This document shows, piece after piece, positions 24,860-34,316 of a stretch of DNA of 50,173 nucleotides; positions within the stretch are counted from its first letter, which is position 1; every line of letters starts with the position of its first letter. The notes under the pieces were generated by a model, which saw only the letters and a list, made by a program, of their open reading frames with translations, searched no databases and was not told the origin of the DNA. Origin of the DNA: Nostoc sp. XA010. GTDB lineage: Bacteria > Cyanobacteriota > Cyanobacteriia > Cyanobacteriales > Nostocaceae. The stretch spans positions 1 to 50,173 of the forward strand of contig NZ_JAIVFX010000037.1 of the NCBI RefSeq assembly GCF_020829625.1. Direction: 5' to 3'. The position numbers and the translations under genes are program-made.

Positions 24860-27079
24860 CTAGATTTTGATTGGAAGTTGATTTACATAAGAGAACTGAG
24901 TCTGCCTAGTTTTGGCGTATGCAAGGATGACGTTCTTAATAATTGCTAGACCAACTTCTCCAGCCAGACTCATAATTGATTCTGGATGAAACTGAACGGC
25001 GGCAATTGGCAATGTCTCATGCTCGATACCCATAATCACGCCATCATCCGAAATGGCTGTAACTTTCAGTTCTTGAGGCATATTTTCAGGTCGAGCAAAC
25101 AACGAGTGATATCTGCCAACCTCAAACGATCGCGGCAAGTCTTTAAAAACCGCAGAGTCGGAATTCACAACCGAAACACGAGATATTTTGCCGTGTTGAG
25201 GATAATTGAGAACTCCCAACTTACCCCCGAAAGCTTCAACAATTGACTGTAATCCCAAACACACACCAAAAATAGGGATTTGCCGTCTTGTGCAAGCTGC
25301 GATCGCTTCTGCTACTTGAAAGTCACTTGGTTTTCCTGGCCCCGGAGATAAAACCACAAGGTCTGGAGATTCTGCATCAAAGACTGATTCAGAAAAACCA
25401 TGACGCAAAGTTGTGACTGTAGCACCGGTTTGACGGATGTAGTTTGCTAGTGTGTGAACAAATGAGTCTTCATAGTCAATGAGTAAGATATGTTTGGCTG
25501 GTTCAGCGCTAGCTTGATGATGGTCAAAATTTGAGTTGCTTGAGACATCAGTACTGGTCTGCTTCGTCTGATAAAGTGTCTGAAAGAGGGCAGCAGCTTT
25601 GGTGAGAGTTTCTTGGGCTTCGGCTTCTGGAACCGAGTCATAAAGAACTGTCGCCCCCACTCTTACTTCTGCGATCGCATCTGCAAGCTGGATAGTCCGT
25701 AGAATTAAACCGGTGTTTAGATGACCTTTAAAGGTTAAGTAACCAACCGCTCCACCATACCAACGCCGAGGACTACGCTCGTGTTGTTCGATAAACTTGA
25801 TTGCTGCCCGTTTTGGCGCTCCTGTGACTGTGACTGCCCAAAGATGGGTAAGAAATGCATCTAAAGCGTCAAACTCAGGTCGCAGTAAGCCTTCAACATG
25901 ATCTACGGTATGGATTAGATGACTGTACAACTCAATTTGGCGGCGACCAATCACTCGTACTGACCCAGGCTCACAAATCCGGGATTTATCGTTGCGGTCA
26001 ACATCAGTACACATTGTCAGTTCAGCTTCATCTTTGCGTGAGTTAAGCAGCTGAAGGATTTGAGTGGCATCATCGATCGCATCTTTTCCTCGCCTAATTG
26101 TACCACTAATTGGGCAAGTTTCAACACGCTTACCTTCTACTCTAACAAACATTTCTGGGGATGCACCAATTAGATACTCTCTACCCAAATTAAAGATAAA
26201 TCCATAGGGACTGGGATTAATCTGCTGTAAAGTTCGGAACAGCTCTGCGGGGGATTTTTCGCAGGCTTTAAAGAAGCTTTGACTAGGAACAACCTCAAAT
26301 AAATCACCCCGACGGAAGTAATCGAGTGCTTTTTCGACTTGAAGAGCATACTCGTCAGTTGCATGATCGGACCCTTGAGTAGGAGTACGACGTTTACCTT
26401 GGTAATTAATGTCTTCACTCCTCTTCGATAAACCCTTAGTGCTACCATGCTTAGTCTCAAATTCATACTGCACAAGAATTGCGCGTTGCAGATAGTAGTC
26501 AACAATTACTAATTCATCAGGTAAATATAACAACAAATCTCGCTGCTCTGGAGAACGTGGGAGTAGCTTTCGCATTGGCTCAAACTGGAAAACTAAATCG
26601 TAGCCAAATGCACCGTAGAGTCCTAAATGGTTATCTTCAGAACTCTCGAAGGCAGATAAAATCTCTCGAACAACACTAAAAACAGATGGTTGCTTGCTTC
26701 GTTCTTCTTCAGAAAAAAAACGTTCTGTTGGTCGGACAAAGCCAGTTATATAACCTTCCTGCCAATTGACTGCCTGAAGTTGCGGTTGCTTTAATAGACG
26801 CTCTGCCAGATAATTTAACAGCACCATACCTCGCTGATTATGTGCTGTGAGTGTAAAAGAGTTCTCACAAGTAACCAGTTCTAAGGGTGGATTAATAAAG
26901 CCGATCGCCCATCTTTTGTATCGTCCTGGATATTCATAACTGCTTGCAAGTAATCCTCCACGCTGAGTATCAATATGTAACAAAACCTCTTCAATCGCAG
27001 TTGCCATCGAAGTCTCAGTTACAGTGCGAGATACACAAACTTCACCTTTAGTTGTGTAGCGATGACTATCAAAATTCAT
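24860..27079 (-). CDS. trpEG: Fused anthranilate synthase, TrpE-TrpG
   Basis: A 739-aa fusion turning chorismate and glutamine into anthranilate. The TrpE part (about 1-510) has FEVVPSQSF, GASPEMFVRVEG, ISGTIRRG, ELTMCTDVDRNDKSR and VTVTGAPKRAAIKFIE. The TrpG amidotransferase (about 540-720) has GVCLGLQ with the nucleophile Cys and VQFHPES with His and Glu. The open frame extends to 27262, but the extra 61 residues overlap the DAHP-synthase stop and look random. The ATG at 27079, with GGAG upstream, gives the normal size of fused TrpEG. It feeds the halogenase and trpCABD. Confidence 0.95.
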   Translation of the reverse strand: MNFDSHRYTTKGEVCVSRTVTETSMATAIEEVLLHIDTQRGGLLASSYEYPGRYKRWAIGFINPPLELVTCENSFTLTAHNQRGMVLLNYLAERLLKQPQLQAVNWQEGYITGFVRPTERFFSEEERSKQPSVFSVVREILSAFESSEDNHLGLYGAFGYDLVFQFEPMRKLLPRSPEQRDLLLYLPDELVIVDYYLQRAILVQYEFETKHGSTKGLSKRSEDINYQGKRRTPTQGSDHATDEYALQVEKALDYFRRGDLFEVVPSQSFFKACEKSPAELFRTLQQINPSPYGFIFNLGREYLIGASPEMFVRVEGKRVETCPISGTIRRGKDAIDDATQILQLLNSRKDEAELTMCTDVDRNDKSRICEPGSVRVIGRRQIELYSHLIHTVDHVEGLLRPEFDALDAFLTHLWAVTVTGAPKRAAIKFIEQHERSPRRWYGGAVGYLTFKGHLNTGLILRTIQLADAIAEVRVGATVLYDSVPEAEAQETLTKAAALFQTLYQTKQTSTDVSSNSNFDHHQASAEPAKHILLIDYEDSFVHTLANYIRQTGATVTTLRHGFSESVFDAESPDLVVLSPGPGKPSDFQVAEAIAACTRRQIPIFGVCLGLQSIVEAFGGKLGVLNYPQHGKISRVSVVNSDSAVFKDLPRSFEVGRYHSLFARPENMPQELKVTAISDDGVIMGIEHETLPIAAVQFHPESIMSLAGEVGLAIIKNVILAYAKTRQTQFSYVNQLPIKI

Positions 27080-27174
27080 TAGCAATTTGTCTCCAACTGC
27101 TTTCAAGAGATTTTTACAGAGGTGATTTGCTCTGCAATCTGCTGTAGTTGATGAGATTGGAACATAAAATTCAA

Positions 27175-28284
27175 CTAAAGACTTGCCGAACTGTTTGTGG
27201 TTAACTGTCTGTGCAAACCTAAGGGTGTTGTTGATAACGGATATTCTTGAGGCCAATGGCAAACAGCTTGACCGATAATAGCCATCTGTTTCATCAGTTC
27301 CTCATATTGTTGCAAGGAGAGGGACTGAGAACCATCAGAAAGAGCCTTCTTGGGATTTGGGTGAACCTCAATCATCAGAGAATCTGCTCCAGCAACGATC
27401 GCAGCTTTAGCCATTGTTGGGACATACTCTGCTAGACCAGTACCGTGGCTAGGATCAACCATAATTGGTAAATGAGTTAGCGATCGCAAAACCGGTACAG
27501 CCGCAAGATCGAGTGTATTTCGCGTATATTGTCGATCAAAGGTGCGTATTCCCCGTTCGCACAAAATCACATTTGGATTACCTGCTGCCAAAATGTACTC
27601 AGCCGCCATCAACCACTCTTCAATTGTTGCGGATAAACCTCGCTTCAGTACAACTGGCTTACTTATTGCCCCGACTCGTTTCAACAATGAAAAATTTTGC
27701 ATATTGCGGGCACCAATTTGGATCATGTCTGCAACCTCCGCCACTTTCTCCAGATCGGCTGTATCCATGACTTCAGTTACAATACCCAAACCTGTAGCCT
27801 GACGTGCTGTTGCCAGCAAGTCTAAAGCTGGCGCACCGTGTCCTTGGAAAGCATAAGGAGAGGTTCGGGGCTTATAGGCTCCTCCTCGCAAAAACTTAGC
27901 ACCAGCCGCCTTGACAAATTGAGCTGTCTGCACAATCATTTCTTCATTTTCTACTGAGCATGGTCCAGCGATGGAAACTATCGGATAATCTTGACCAAAT
28001 TTTACTAATCCATTCGGTGTTGATACAATTACCGAACTCGGCTCTCCATGACGAAATTCTAAACTCGCTCGTTTATAAGGCTTATTTACCCGGATAACCT
28101 TTTCAATAAAAGGACTTAATTGTTCGATTTGTTGAGGATTGAGAGCAACTGTATCACCGATTAAACCAATAGCAACTTGCTGTTTGCCAACAATTTGTTC
28201 TGGGATGACATTCCAACTATGTAATTCTTGACAGATTCGCTCAATTTCTAAGGCAGGAGTACCAGGTTTGATGACTACAATCAT
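27175..28284 (-). CDS. aroF: 3-deoxy-7-phosphoheptulonate (DAHP) synthase, type I-beta with N-terminal regulatory domain
   Basis: A 369-aa enzyme for the first step of the shikimate pathway. The catalytic barrel (about 95-340) has SIAGPCSVENEE, KFLRGGAYKPRTSPYAFQG, GARNMQNF, CERGIRTF, and MVDPSHGTG with the metal-binding His. The first 70 residues (MIVVIKPGTPALEIERICQ) form the ferredoxin-like regulatory domain typical of this class, so feedback control by an aromatic acid is possible. It is the first gene of the precursor block, 95 bp before trpEG. It raises flux to chorismate, as aroG-type genes do in other cyanobacterial indole clusters. Confidence 0.94.
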   Translation of the reverse strand: MIVVIKPGTPALEIERICQELHSWNVIPEQIVGKQQVAIGLIGDTVALNPQQIEQLSPFIEKVIRVNKPYKRASLEFRHGEPSSVIVSTPNGLVKFGQDYPIVSIAGPCSVENEEMIVQTAQFVKAAGAKFLRGGAYKPRTSPYAFQGHGAPALDLLATARQATGLGIVTEVMDTADLEKVAEVADMIQIGARNMQNFSLLKRVGAISKPVVLKRGLSATIEEWLMAAEYILAAGNPNVILCERGIRTFDRQYTRNTLDLAAVPVLRSLTHLPIMVDPSHGTGLAEYVPTMAKAAIVAGADSLMIEVHPNPKKALSDGSQSLSLQQYEELMKQMAIIGQAVCHWPQEYPLSTTPLGLHRQLTTNSSASL

Positions 28285-28388
28285 GGTTTAAATTCCCGTT
28301 TAAATGATCGTTAGACTTGATTTTCGGCTTAACCGATGGCATAAATGGTATCAATACTGCGTAGATTTTGCCTAAAAAATTACTTTGG

Positions 28389-28464
28389 TGTAGGTTGGGT
28401 TAAGGAACGAAACCCAACATTTTCAAGGCTTTTTTGGGTTGAATGCAGTGAAACCCAACCTACA
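28389..28464. repeat. MITE-like inverted-repeat element, 76 bp
   Basis: TGTAGGTTGGGTT (28389-28401) and AACCCAACCTACA (28452-28464) are exact inverted ends, with an inner pair AAACCCAAC and TTGGGTT. This element is common in cyanobacterial genomes. It lies between the methyltransferase and aroF, dividing the tailoring from the precursor genes, and could act as a processing hairpin. Confidence 0.75.
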
Positions 28465-28506
28465 AATTTTCTTAACCAAGTAGTATTGGAAGTGGGGTTT
28501 TCAAGA

Positions 28507-29613
28507 TTACTTCTTCGCAACTATACAAGTTACCACCGGGTAATCTGGATGAAAATTATCTAGTTCATGAGGCAATAATTCTTCTGCTGAAATTCCCATA
28601 AAACTGGCTACAACTGTTAAAGGATTGCCGTAAACAGATAATTTTTGTTGGGAAAAATCCCGAAATAATTGTTTCATTCCGTCTGGAAGCGGTCGCCAAT
28701 AATCTCCAGGCATATCATGCAATCTTTGAGCGCTCGGAACCAAGCAAAAACATTGACCACCTACTTTCAACCAATTGTAAATATTTTGGATAACTACCCA
28801 AGGATTATGACAGTGTTCCAACACATTAAAAACCACTATTGCGTCTAAAGATTCTGGTGTGATCGCTCCTAAGTCGTGAACATCTCCTATTTGGGTAACT
28901 CCTGGTCTGGGTGCTACATCTAGAGTTTGATATTCTGTGACATCAGAAAACTGATAAAGTTCTCGATTTTGCAAAATTCCCCCCAGTTCCATTACGGTTC
29001 CTACAACTTGGTGTCGAATTTCCTTAATAAATTTACCCAAATAATATCGATCTATAGGAGTTCCTCTGGTAAATCCAAACAGAGGACATAAAGGAGAACT
29101 CCGTCTCAAATCACCCCATTCTAAAGTACTTACAGCCGGGGAGAGCAGACCAAGTGTTGCTAGATATTCTACTGATTGCTTAAAAGTTTCAAAACTGCTA
29201 ATTTCTTGTTCATTTCCTGCAAAACTTTCTTGAGAAAATAGACAACGCATTACTTGAAAACTTTCTTGACTAATTACATCTAAATCGTACTGTTTATCTG
29301 GATTTAGTATATTAACAAATCCTTGCTGAACAACCTTCAAAAGTCTATCAGCAATTAAAACTATGAAATTATTTGACTCCTTATATACTTGCTTACATTT
29401 TTGTAATACATTCTGGGAAATAGGTAAAAAACTAACTTTCTGAAATTTTTGATATGCAACTTCTAAAGACTTCTCATGAATAAAAATTTCTAGAATAGTT
29501 AGCAAATTTTTATTATCAATAGCCTGAGTTTTATTTTGTTTCCAGTCAAATACAGCCCAGACTTGAGAATCTTTCACTGTCAAAAATCCACTAGCTACAT
29601 AAAAATTTTTCAT
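28507..29613 (-). CDS. SAM-dependent methyltransferase (class I)
   Basis: A 368-aa protein. The C-terminal half is a class I methyltransferase core. It has GTVMELGG in place of motif I, then LDAIVVFNVLEHCHNPW (motif IV region, as in type-11 enzymes), and LKVGGQCFCLVPSAQRLHD as the post-motif strand. The N-terminal 170 residues are helical, with no known family that I can name. The glycine motif is weaker than usual (no GxGxG), which lowers certainty of activity. It sits at the end of the tailoring genes, so it may methylate the bisindole or its sugar. Gap to aroF about 220 bp. Confidence 0.75.
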   Translation of the reverse strand: MKNFYVASGFLTVKDSQVWAVFDWKQNKTQAIDNKNLLTILEIFIHEKSLEVAYQKFQKVSFLPISQNVLQKCKQVYKESNNFIVLIADRLLKVVQQGFVNILNPDKQYDLDVISQESFQVMRCLFSQESFAGNEQEISSFETFKQSVEYLATLGLLSPAVSTLEWGDLRRSSPLCPLFGFTRGTPIDRYYLGKFIKEIRHQVVGTVMELGGILQNRELYQFSDVTEYQTLDVAPRPGVTQIGDVHDLGAITPESLDAIVVFNVLEHCHNPWVVIQNIYNWLKVGGQCFCLVPSAQRLHDMPGDYWRPLPDGMKQLFRDFSQQKLSVYGNPLTVVASFMGISAEELLPHELDNFHPDYPVVTCIVAKK

Positions 29614-29682
29614 TCTGATTATTCCTCAATAATATCTCTTTACCAGCGTCAACCAATTTTGGATTTTAGATTTAAAATTTTC

Positions 29683-29720
29683 GATTGACCTCGACTACCC
29701 TTCGACTGCGCTCAGGGCAT
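29683..29720. repeat. Interspersed repeat with CTTCGACTGCGCTCAGGGCA
   Basis: Text containing CTTCGACTGCGCTCAGGGCA is a widespread cyanobacterial dispersed element. It lies in the gap between the 78-aa gene and the methyltransferase. A small minus-strand reading frame across it is most likely spurious. Confidence 0.55.
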
Positions 29721-29891
29721 AGCAAGGATGTCGGGCTTGGGGATGCAAGAATTTTATTTAAATTAATACCAATTTGAAAAATGATTGCGACATATGGACA
29801 GCCAAAAGCCTTACTAATAACCTGTTTCACAATCCAAGCTCCTTGTGGGCGGCTTAGTTGTCCCTGTTCCCTTTCATTTTTACCTTTGTGA

Positions 29892-30128
29892 TTAAATTGC
29901 TTGGCGAGAAACCAGCTTTTCAAAACTTACTTGGGTTTGATAGAGCAGCTTTTCGCTTACCACTGTTTGCTTAGAATGGGGAACATAATTCTGAGCTTGT
30001 AACGCCATTTGAAGTTGAATATGGGCTACATATTCACTCAATTTACTATGGAATTGCTTGGTATTTTCTTCATTTACATTGCCATAGTATTCTGCTTGTT
30101 CATTGAGTAAAAAGGATGAATTTAACAT
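29892..30128 (-). CDS. Small hypothetical protein in the cluster, 78 aa
   Basis: MLNSSFLLNEQAEYYGNVNE starts a 78-aa, Gln- and Ser-rich, mostly helical protein with no signal peptide and no Cys. It begins 10 bp after the O-methyltransferase stop and is on the same strand, so it is translated within the operon if real. I recognise no family. Candidate roles (partner protein, or chance frame) cannot be separated. Kept because of the close spacing. Confidence 0.5.
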   Translation of the reverse strand: MLNSSFLLNEQAEYYGNVNEENTKQFHSKLSEYVAHIQLQMALQAQNYVPHSKQTVVSEKLLYQTQVSFEKLVSRQAI

Positions 30129-30138
30129 TGAAAGTACC

Positions 30139-31188
30139 TCATATTTTTACGCCTTCAACAATACTGCATGATGACTTAGTTGGGATAACTTTTGTCAGTC
30201 GAAAACCTGCCTCAATAAAAAGCTTTTCAAACTCATCGGCAGTGCGTTCGCGTCCACCATCCGTTCCTATCAGCATTTGCAAATCCATTAACTTAACGCC
30301 AAAATATCGCTCGTTTCCAGAAGGAACTACCGGTTCAATTACAAGCAGCTTGCCATTTGGTGGCATTGCCTGGTAGCAGTTCTGAAGAATCTTATTGGCG
30401 CGATGATCGTCCCAATTATGAATAGCTAATTTGATGATATAGATATCTCCTCCACTTGGCACGGATTCAAAAAAGTCTCCGCCTACTAGTTCATAGCGTC
30501 CTGCCAGTTCTTTATTATGGAAAAAATCTGCTTTTTTAGCGCGTTCGATCACACTCGGTAAGTCGAAGAGAATGCCCGTTATAGCAGGATTAGCCTTGAG
30601 GATAGCAGTAAACAAGGCTCCATATCCCCCACCAACATCAACCAACTTAGAAATCGTAGGAAAATCATAGACATCCAGGATGGCATGATTGATGATTTCG
30701 GAATAATCGGTCATCGCTTGGTAATAGTTTTTCCCAAGTTCAGGATGCTCAACAAAGTAGTCAAACATACTCATCCCAAACTGATGCTCAAATGCTGGAA
30801 TACCCGTCTTAATAGCATTGAACAAATTACCTAAGCATTGCCAGTTCCAATCCTCACCCATCGCCAATGCCATAGAACGCATTGAACCAAAAGCATCTAT
30901 CTGAAGATATGTTGCTAATGGTGTCAATTCAAAGTAGCGATCGCCTACTTCAATAAATATGTTGACACTTGCTAAAGCACGCAGTAATCGATACAGAAAT
31001 TGAGCATCAACTTCGGTAGCTTTTGCTAGTTCGTCACTGCTTTTTGCACCGTCTTTGAGTAAATCAGCAATACCAAGTTTAGCTGCTACGTAAATGGCTT
31101 TACTTACGTACATACCACTTAACAGCTGTATTAAATTGTCAAAATGTTCTAAAGCGTTGTTTTGATTGCAAATGACTGTTTGAGACAT
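30139..31188 (-). CDS. O-methyltransferase, COMT/hydroxyindole type (family 2)
   Basis: A 349-aa two-domain enzyme. The N-terminal winged-helix dimerisation domain (about 15-100) has GMYVSKAIYVAAKLGIADLL and YRLLRALASVNIF. The SAM domain has LVDVGGGYG (motif I), DLPSVIERA, GDFFESVP and IHNWDDHRANKIL, where the His is the expected catalytic base for removing a hydroxyl proton. It should methylate an OH group made by the P450 or flavin monooxygenase, or a sugar OH. Relatives act on polyketides, phenols and hydroxyindoles. It follows the P450 by about 90 bp in the operon. Confidence 0.9.
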   Translation of the reverse strand: MSQTVICNQNNALEHFDNLIQLLSGMYVSKAIYVAAKLGIADLLKDGAKSSDELAKATEVDAQFLYRLLRALASVNIFIEVGDRYFELTPLATYLQIDAFGSMRSMALAMGEDWNWQCLGNLFNAIKTGIPAFEHQFGMSMFDYFVEHPELGKNYYQAMTDYSEIINHAILDVYDFPTISKLVDVGGGYGALFTAILKANPAITGILFDLPSVIERAKKADFFHNKELAGRYELVGGDFFESVPSGGDIYIIKLAIHNWDDHRANKILQNCYQAMPPNGKLLVIEPVVPSGNERYFGVKLMDLQMLIGTDGGRERTADEFEKLFIEAGFRLTKVIPTKSSCSIVEGVKI

Positions 31189-31278
31189 AGATTTTTTCTT
31201 CTAGTACCATTTATTTCACGAAATTCCTAATACAAATCACTTTCTTGCTTTACTCTCATCTCCCCCTGACTTTATTTA

Positions 31279-32622
31279 TTAACGTTTGGTGAGCGACATT
31301 TTCAGTCCATACATGGGACGCAGTAAAGCCGCAGGTGGAAAAGCAATTGGATGTCCCGGCACCATCGTCAGCCGAAACTTTTGGGCAATTGTTACTAATA
31401 GCAATACCATCTCCATGATTGCAAAACGCTTACCAATGCAAACTCGTGGCCCACCTCCGAAGGGGAAATAGGCAAAGGTGGGTAGTCGTTTGATTAAATC
31501 CTCTGTCCAGCGATCGGGATTGAATACATCTGGACGATCAAAAAATCGGGGATCTCGGTGCATTACCCACTGACTCATGAATACCGTCGTCTTAGCGGGC
31601 AAAATATATCCTCCAATTTCACATTCTTGCACGACCTCACGAGCTATGCTCCAAATGGGCGGATACAGGCGCATAGATTCTGAGATAATCATCTCTGCAT
31701 AAGGCAATTGGGGAAGATCCGCAACTGTAGGAGATCGTTCACCCAATACTGTTTGTAGTTCCTCGATCAATTTGCTTTCTACTTCTGGATGCTGTGATAG
31801 CAGCATCCATGTCCACGACAGGGCATTAGCAGTAGTTTCATAACCAGCAATGAAGAGGGTCATTATCTCATCGCGTAATTGTTGGTCAGTCATTTGACTA
31901 CCATCTTCACTCTCTGCGTATAAGAGCATAGACAGTAAGTCACCAGCATCTTCGTTACTAGCTCTGCGCTGTTTAATGAAGCTATAAACAATCTTGTCTA
32001 AACGCTGAACTGACCGTAGATAGCGCAAGTTGCCAGGTGTGGGAATGCGTTCCGGCAACATAAACAAACTAGTTGCCCGCGCATTAAAACTGTCCACTAG
32101 CACTTTCATGGTGTCAACTATCTTTTCGGTTTCGTTAGCCACATCAACATCAAAGAGTGTCTTCGCCACAATACTTAAAGTCAGATGCGAAATTTCCTGT
32201 TGAACATCGTAAATTTCACCATCCTGCCATTTGGCAAGCATTCGCTTCGTATATGCAACCATCACATCTCCATAAGCAGAAATGCGATCGCGATGGAAAG
32301 CTGGTTGTGTCAGCCGACGCTGACGATGCCAAAAGCTTTTTTCACTTGTAAGCAGTCCGTTGCCTAAAAGGATTCCCTGCATAATCCGGGGTTTCTGAAA
32401 GTGGCTACTTTTGTTAGTCAATACTTCCTCAATGTAATCAGGATGGTTGATTAAATAAACTGGTTGCAAGCCAAATCGGAGGCGAACGAAATCTCCATAC
32501 TTGCGAGCACAACTGCTTAAGAAACCGATCGGATCGCGTTGAAACTCAGGGATATGACCGATAATAAAATGCCCTTTTGGTTCTGGTGGGATGCGTGGAA
32601 TGCTTACCAAAGTCGTAGCCAT
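31279..32622 (-). CDS. Cytochrome P450
   Basis: A 447-aa soluble P450 resembling the CYP110-like group of cyanobacteria. The I-helix AGYETTANALSW, the K-helix ESMRL (ExxR) and the heme loop FGGGPRVCIGKRFA with the thiolate Cys are all present. I chose the third in-frame ATG (32622) since AAGGAG stands 8 nt before it; the longest frame begins at 32646. It does not look like StaP/RebP-type indolocarbazole P450s, as far as can be judged by motif texture. It may hydroxylate or couple the bisindole scaffold. Redox partners are not in the window. Confidence 0.92.
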   Translation of the reverse strand: MATTLVSIPRIPPEPKGHFIIGHIPEFQRDPIGFLSSCARKYGDFVRLRFGLQPVYLINHPDYIEEVLTNKSSHFQKPRIMQGILLGNGLLTSEKSFWHRQRRLTQPAFHRDRISAYGDVMVAYTKRMLAKWQDGEIYDVQQEISHLTLSIVAKTLFDVDVANETEKIVDTMKVLVDSFNARATSLFMLPERIPTPGNLRYLRSVQRLDKIVYSFIKQRRASNEDAGDLLSMLLYAESEDGSQMTDQQLRDEIMTLFIAGYETTANALSWTWMLLSQHPEVESKLIEELQTVLGERSPTVADLPQLPYAEMIISESMRLYPPIWSIAREVVQECEIGGYILPAKTTVFMSQWVMHRDPRFFDRPDVFNPDRWTEDLIKRLPTFAYFPFGGGPRVCIGKRFAIMEMVLLLVTIAQKFRLTMVPGHPIAFPPAALLRPMYGLKMSLTKR

Positions 32623-32696
32623 CAGCATTGCTCCTTCATTAAACAAGCCTTGGAATATAAACGCAAAGTAGAGAGAATGAAATTTTAAACGTTAAC

Positions 32697-32788
32697 AGGA
32701 CTTACGCAAAAATTATGTGAAAGCCTTGATTTCTCGTAGGGGCAATTCATGAATTACCCCTAAATTTGGTACTTGATACGTAAGTCCT
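32697..32788. repeat. MITE-like element, 92 bp, between P450 and glycosyltransferase genes
   Basis: Exact ends AGGACTTACG (32697-32706) and CGTAAGTCCT (32779-32788). The middle holds AGGGGCAATTCATG and AATTACCCCT, a near-palindrome. A decayed relative lies at 34163-34273. This family of non-coding elements is common in cyanobacteria. Confidence 0.8.
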
Positions 32789-32790
32789 AA

Positions 32791-34110
32791 TTAAGTATGA
32801 ACTAGAGTTTTTTTGAAAACTGGCTGTTTTGTTGATGCTAACTGTTCGAGTAATACAGCAGCTTCAGTAGGTGCATCGTAACGAGCGATGTCAGCTTTCA
32901 AAAGTTGAGCTTTCTGTCGATAATGGGGTGACGCTAGAATTTTCTGAACAGCATTTTTTAGTTGGGTTGGGTGAGGTTTTTTAGTTTTCAGGTTCACACC
33001 CACCCCAGCCCATTCGATCCGAGCGCAGATTTCTGGTTTATCCTCAGTTTGACCTGCGGCAACCATTGGTACACCATTGGCGAGAGCAATATGTACACCA
33101 TGAGGCCCACCGTTAGTCACCATGACATCAACGTGAGGCATGAGATACTCATGAGGAATAAACTGCTCCAACCTGACGTTTGTCGGCATCGGATTGATAT
33201 TAAGACTGTCAATCGCTTTACCACCCGTTGTGGCTACAACAAGCACATCTTGGTTGTCGGCAAATGCTTTGATTGTGGGAAGAATTAAATCATCTGCCTC
33301 GGTTGATACTGTACCCTGTGTAACATGAACGACTACTTTACCACTGTTCAATTCGTCCCACCAAGCGGGAGGAGTAAAAGAATTGAGCTGTTCTGATAAT
33401 GATGCTCCAATAAAATGTACTTGGGGAGGCAAGTCACTACGGGGATACTCAAACGATGGAACCGTCTGCTGTAAATATAGAAAAGGTGATAAAGCAGCAT
33501 CAAAAAAATTTTTATAGTCAGGCGATAATCCGATGCTGCCTCGAACTTGGTCTAAGTAGACAGTAACATCTTTGAACAGGAATTGCTGAAATCTGTTCAA
33601 CCAATAATTACGAAAACGTCCGAATGCTGAAGCATCTGGTTGCATTCCTAATCCAAAAGGAGCTGTATCGCAACTGCTGAAGAATAGTCCCGTTGTACCC
33701 AAAGTTGCCCAAGGCGGCCCTCCCTTTTTATGAACCCAAGAGGGTCCCAGGAAAAACATATCGGATAAAATAACATCAGCTGGAAACTTTTGCAATATTT
33801 CGGTAAGCTCTTTAAACTGTGTTGCTGCTGAGTCAATAAAAAGGTGCTTGAGGCAGAATTTAAATTGTGCTAGTCCCTTTAAAGAAAACCCTTCTTCTTT
33901 CAAAGACTCAGGGATAGTGTCTGGTACAGTGAAATCAATACCTATACGAATAGGAACATGGTAAGCGCCAGTCTGTTCCACCTGAGATTGAAAACCAATA
34001 CCTGTATACCACCACACTTCATGACCGCGTTCTACTAATTTCCGAGCAATGGGCAAAGCCGGGTTAACGTGTCCAAAAGCGGGGATTGTACCTATAAGAA
34101 AACGAGCCAT
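32791..34110 (-). CDS. GT1-family glycosyltransferase (MGT/UGT type)
   Basis: A 439-aa GT-B enzyme. N-terminal acceptor domain: FLIGTIPAFGHVNPALPIAR with His as the expected catalytic base. C-terminal donor domain: QFIPHEYLMPHVDVMVTNGG, then PHGVHIALANGVPMVAAGQTEDKP, the sugar-nucleotide motif of macrolide and phenol glycosyltransferases. It would attach one sugar to an OH or indole N of the bisindole product. No sugar-nucleotide genes are nearby, so the donor is probably a common housekeeping one. It follows the flavin monooxygenase in the operon. Confidence 0.93.
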   Translation of the reverse strand: MARFLIGTIPAFGHVNPALPIARKLVERGHEVWWYTGIGFQSQVEQTGAYHVPIRIGIDFTVPDTIPESLKEEGFSLKGLAQFKFCLKHLFIDSAATQFKELTEILQKFPADVILSDMFFLGPSWVHKKGGPPWATLGTTGLFFSSCDTAPFGLGMQPDASAFGRFRNYWLNRFQQFLFKDVTVYLDQVRGSIGLSPDYKNFFDAALSPFLYLQQTVPSFEYPRSDLPPQVHFIGASLSEQLNSFTPPAWWDELNSGKVVVHVTQGTVSTEADDLILPTIKAFADNQDVLVVATTGGKAIDSLNINPMPTNVRLEQFIPHEYLMPHVDVMVTNGGPHGVHIALANGVPMVAAGQTEDKPEICARIEWAGVGVNLKTKKPHPTQLKNAVQKILASPHYRQKAQLLKADIARYDAPTEAAVLLEQLASTKQPVFKKTLVHT

Positions 34111-34162
34111 TGCAGTAGACCTAAGAGGATGTTTTACAAGTTATGAAGCCAAAAATTAGGCT

Positions 34163-34273
34163 GGACTGACGCAGATGTTACCGAAAACTTTATTCTTGGT
34201 AGAGGTAATTCATGTAGACGCAAAGCGGCTTTCCACTGGGTATTACCCCGTTATTTTTTACGTAAGTAACTCC
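34163..34273. repeat. Decayed MITE copy with inserted repeat
   Basis: GGACTGACGCAG at one end and ACGTAAGTAACTCC at the other, with GAGGTAATTCATG and ATTACCCCG inside, correspond to the intact element at 32697-32788. A piece AGACGCAAAGCGGCTTTCC, part of another dispersed repeat, interrupts its centre. Confidence 0.6.
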
Positions 34274-34316
34274 TGATGAGAATGGATTCACCACCTTAAA
34301 AGGGCTACGGGGTTAC

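Noticed and set aside
24860..27262. 800-aa version of TrpEG starting at 27262
   Set aside because: The extra 61 residues overlap the DAHP synthase gene and show no conservation-like pattern. The ATG at 27079 has a ribosome site and gives the normal length.
16188..28284. Scytonemin or hapalindole cluster
   Set aside because: The Trp precursor genes are similar, but there are no ScyB/ScyC, TyrP, isonitrile synthase or indole prenyltransferase genes in the window.
29672..29923. 83-aa minus-strand reading frame after the 78-aa gene
   Set aside because: Its end is a translated dispersed repeat (CPERSRRVVEVN) and it overlaps the 78-aa gene. Most likely not a gene.
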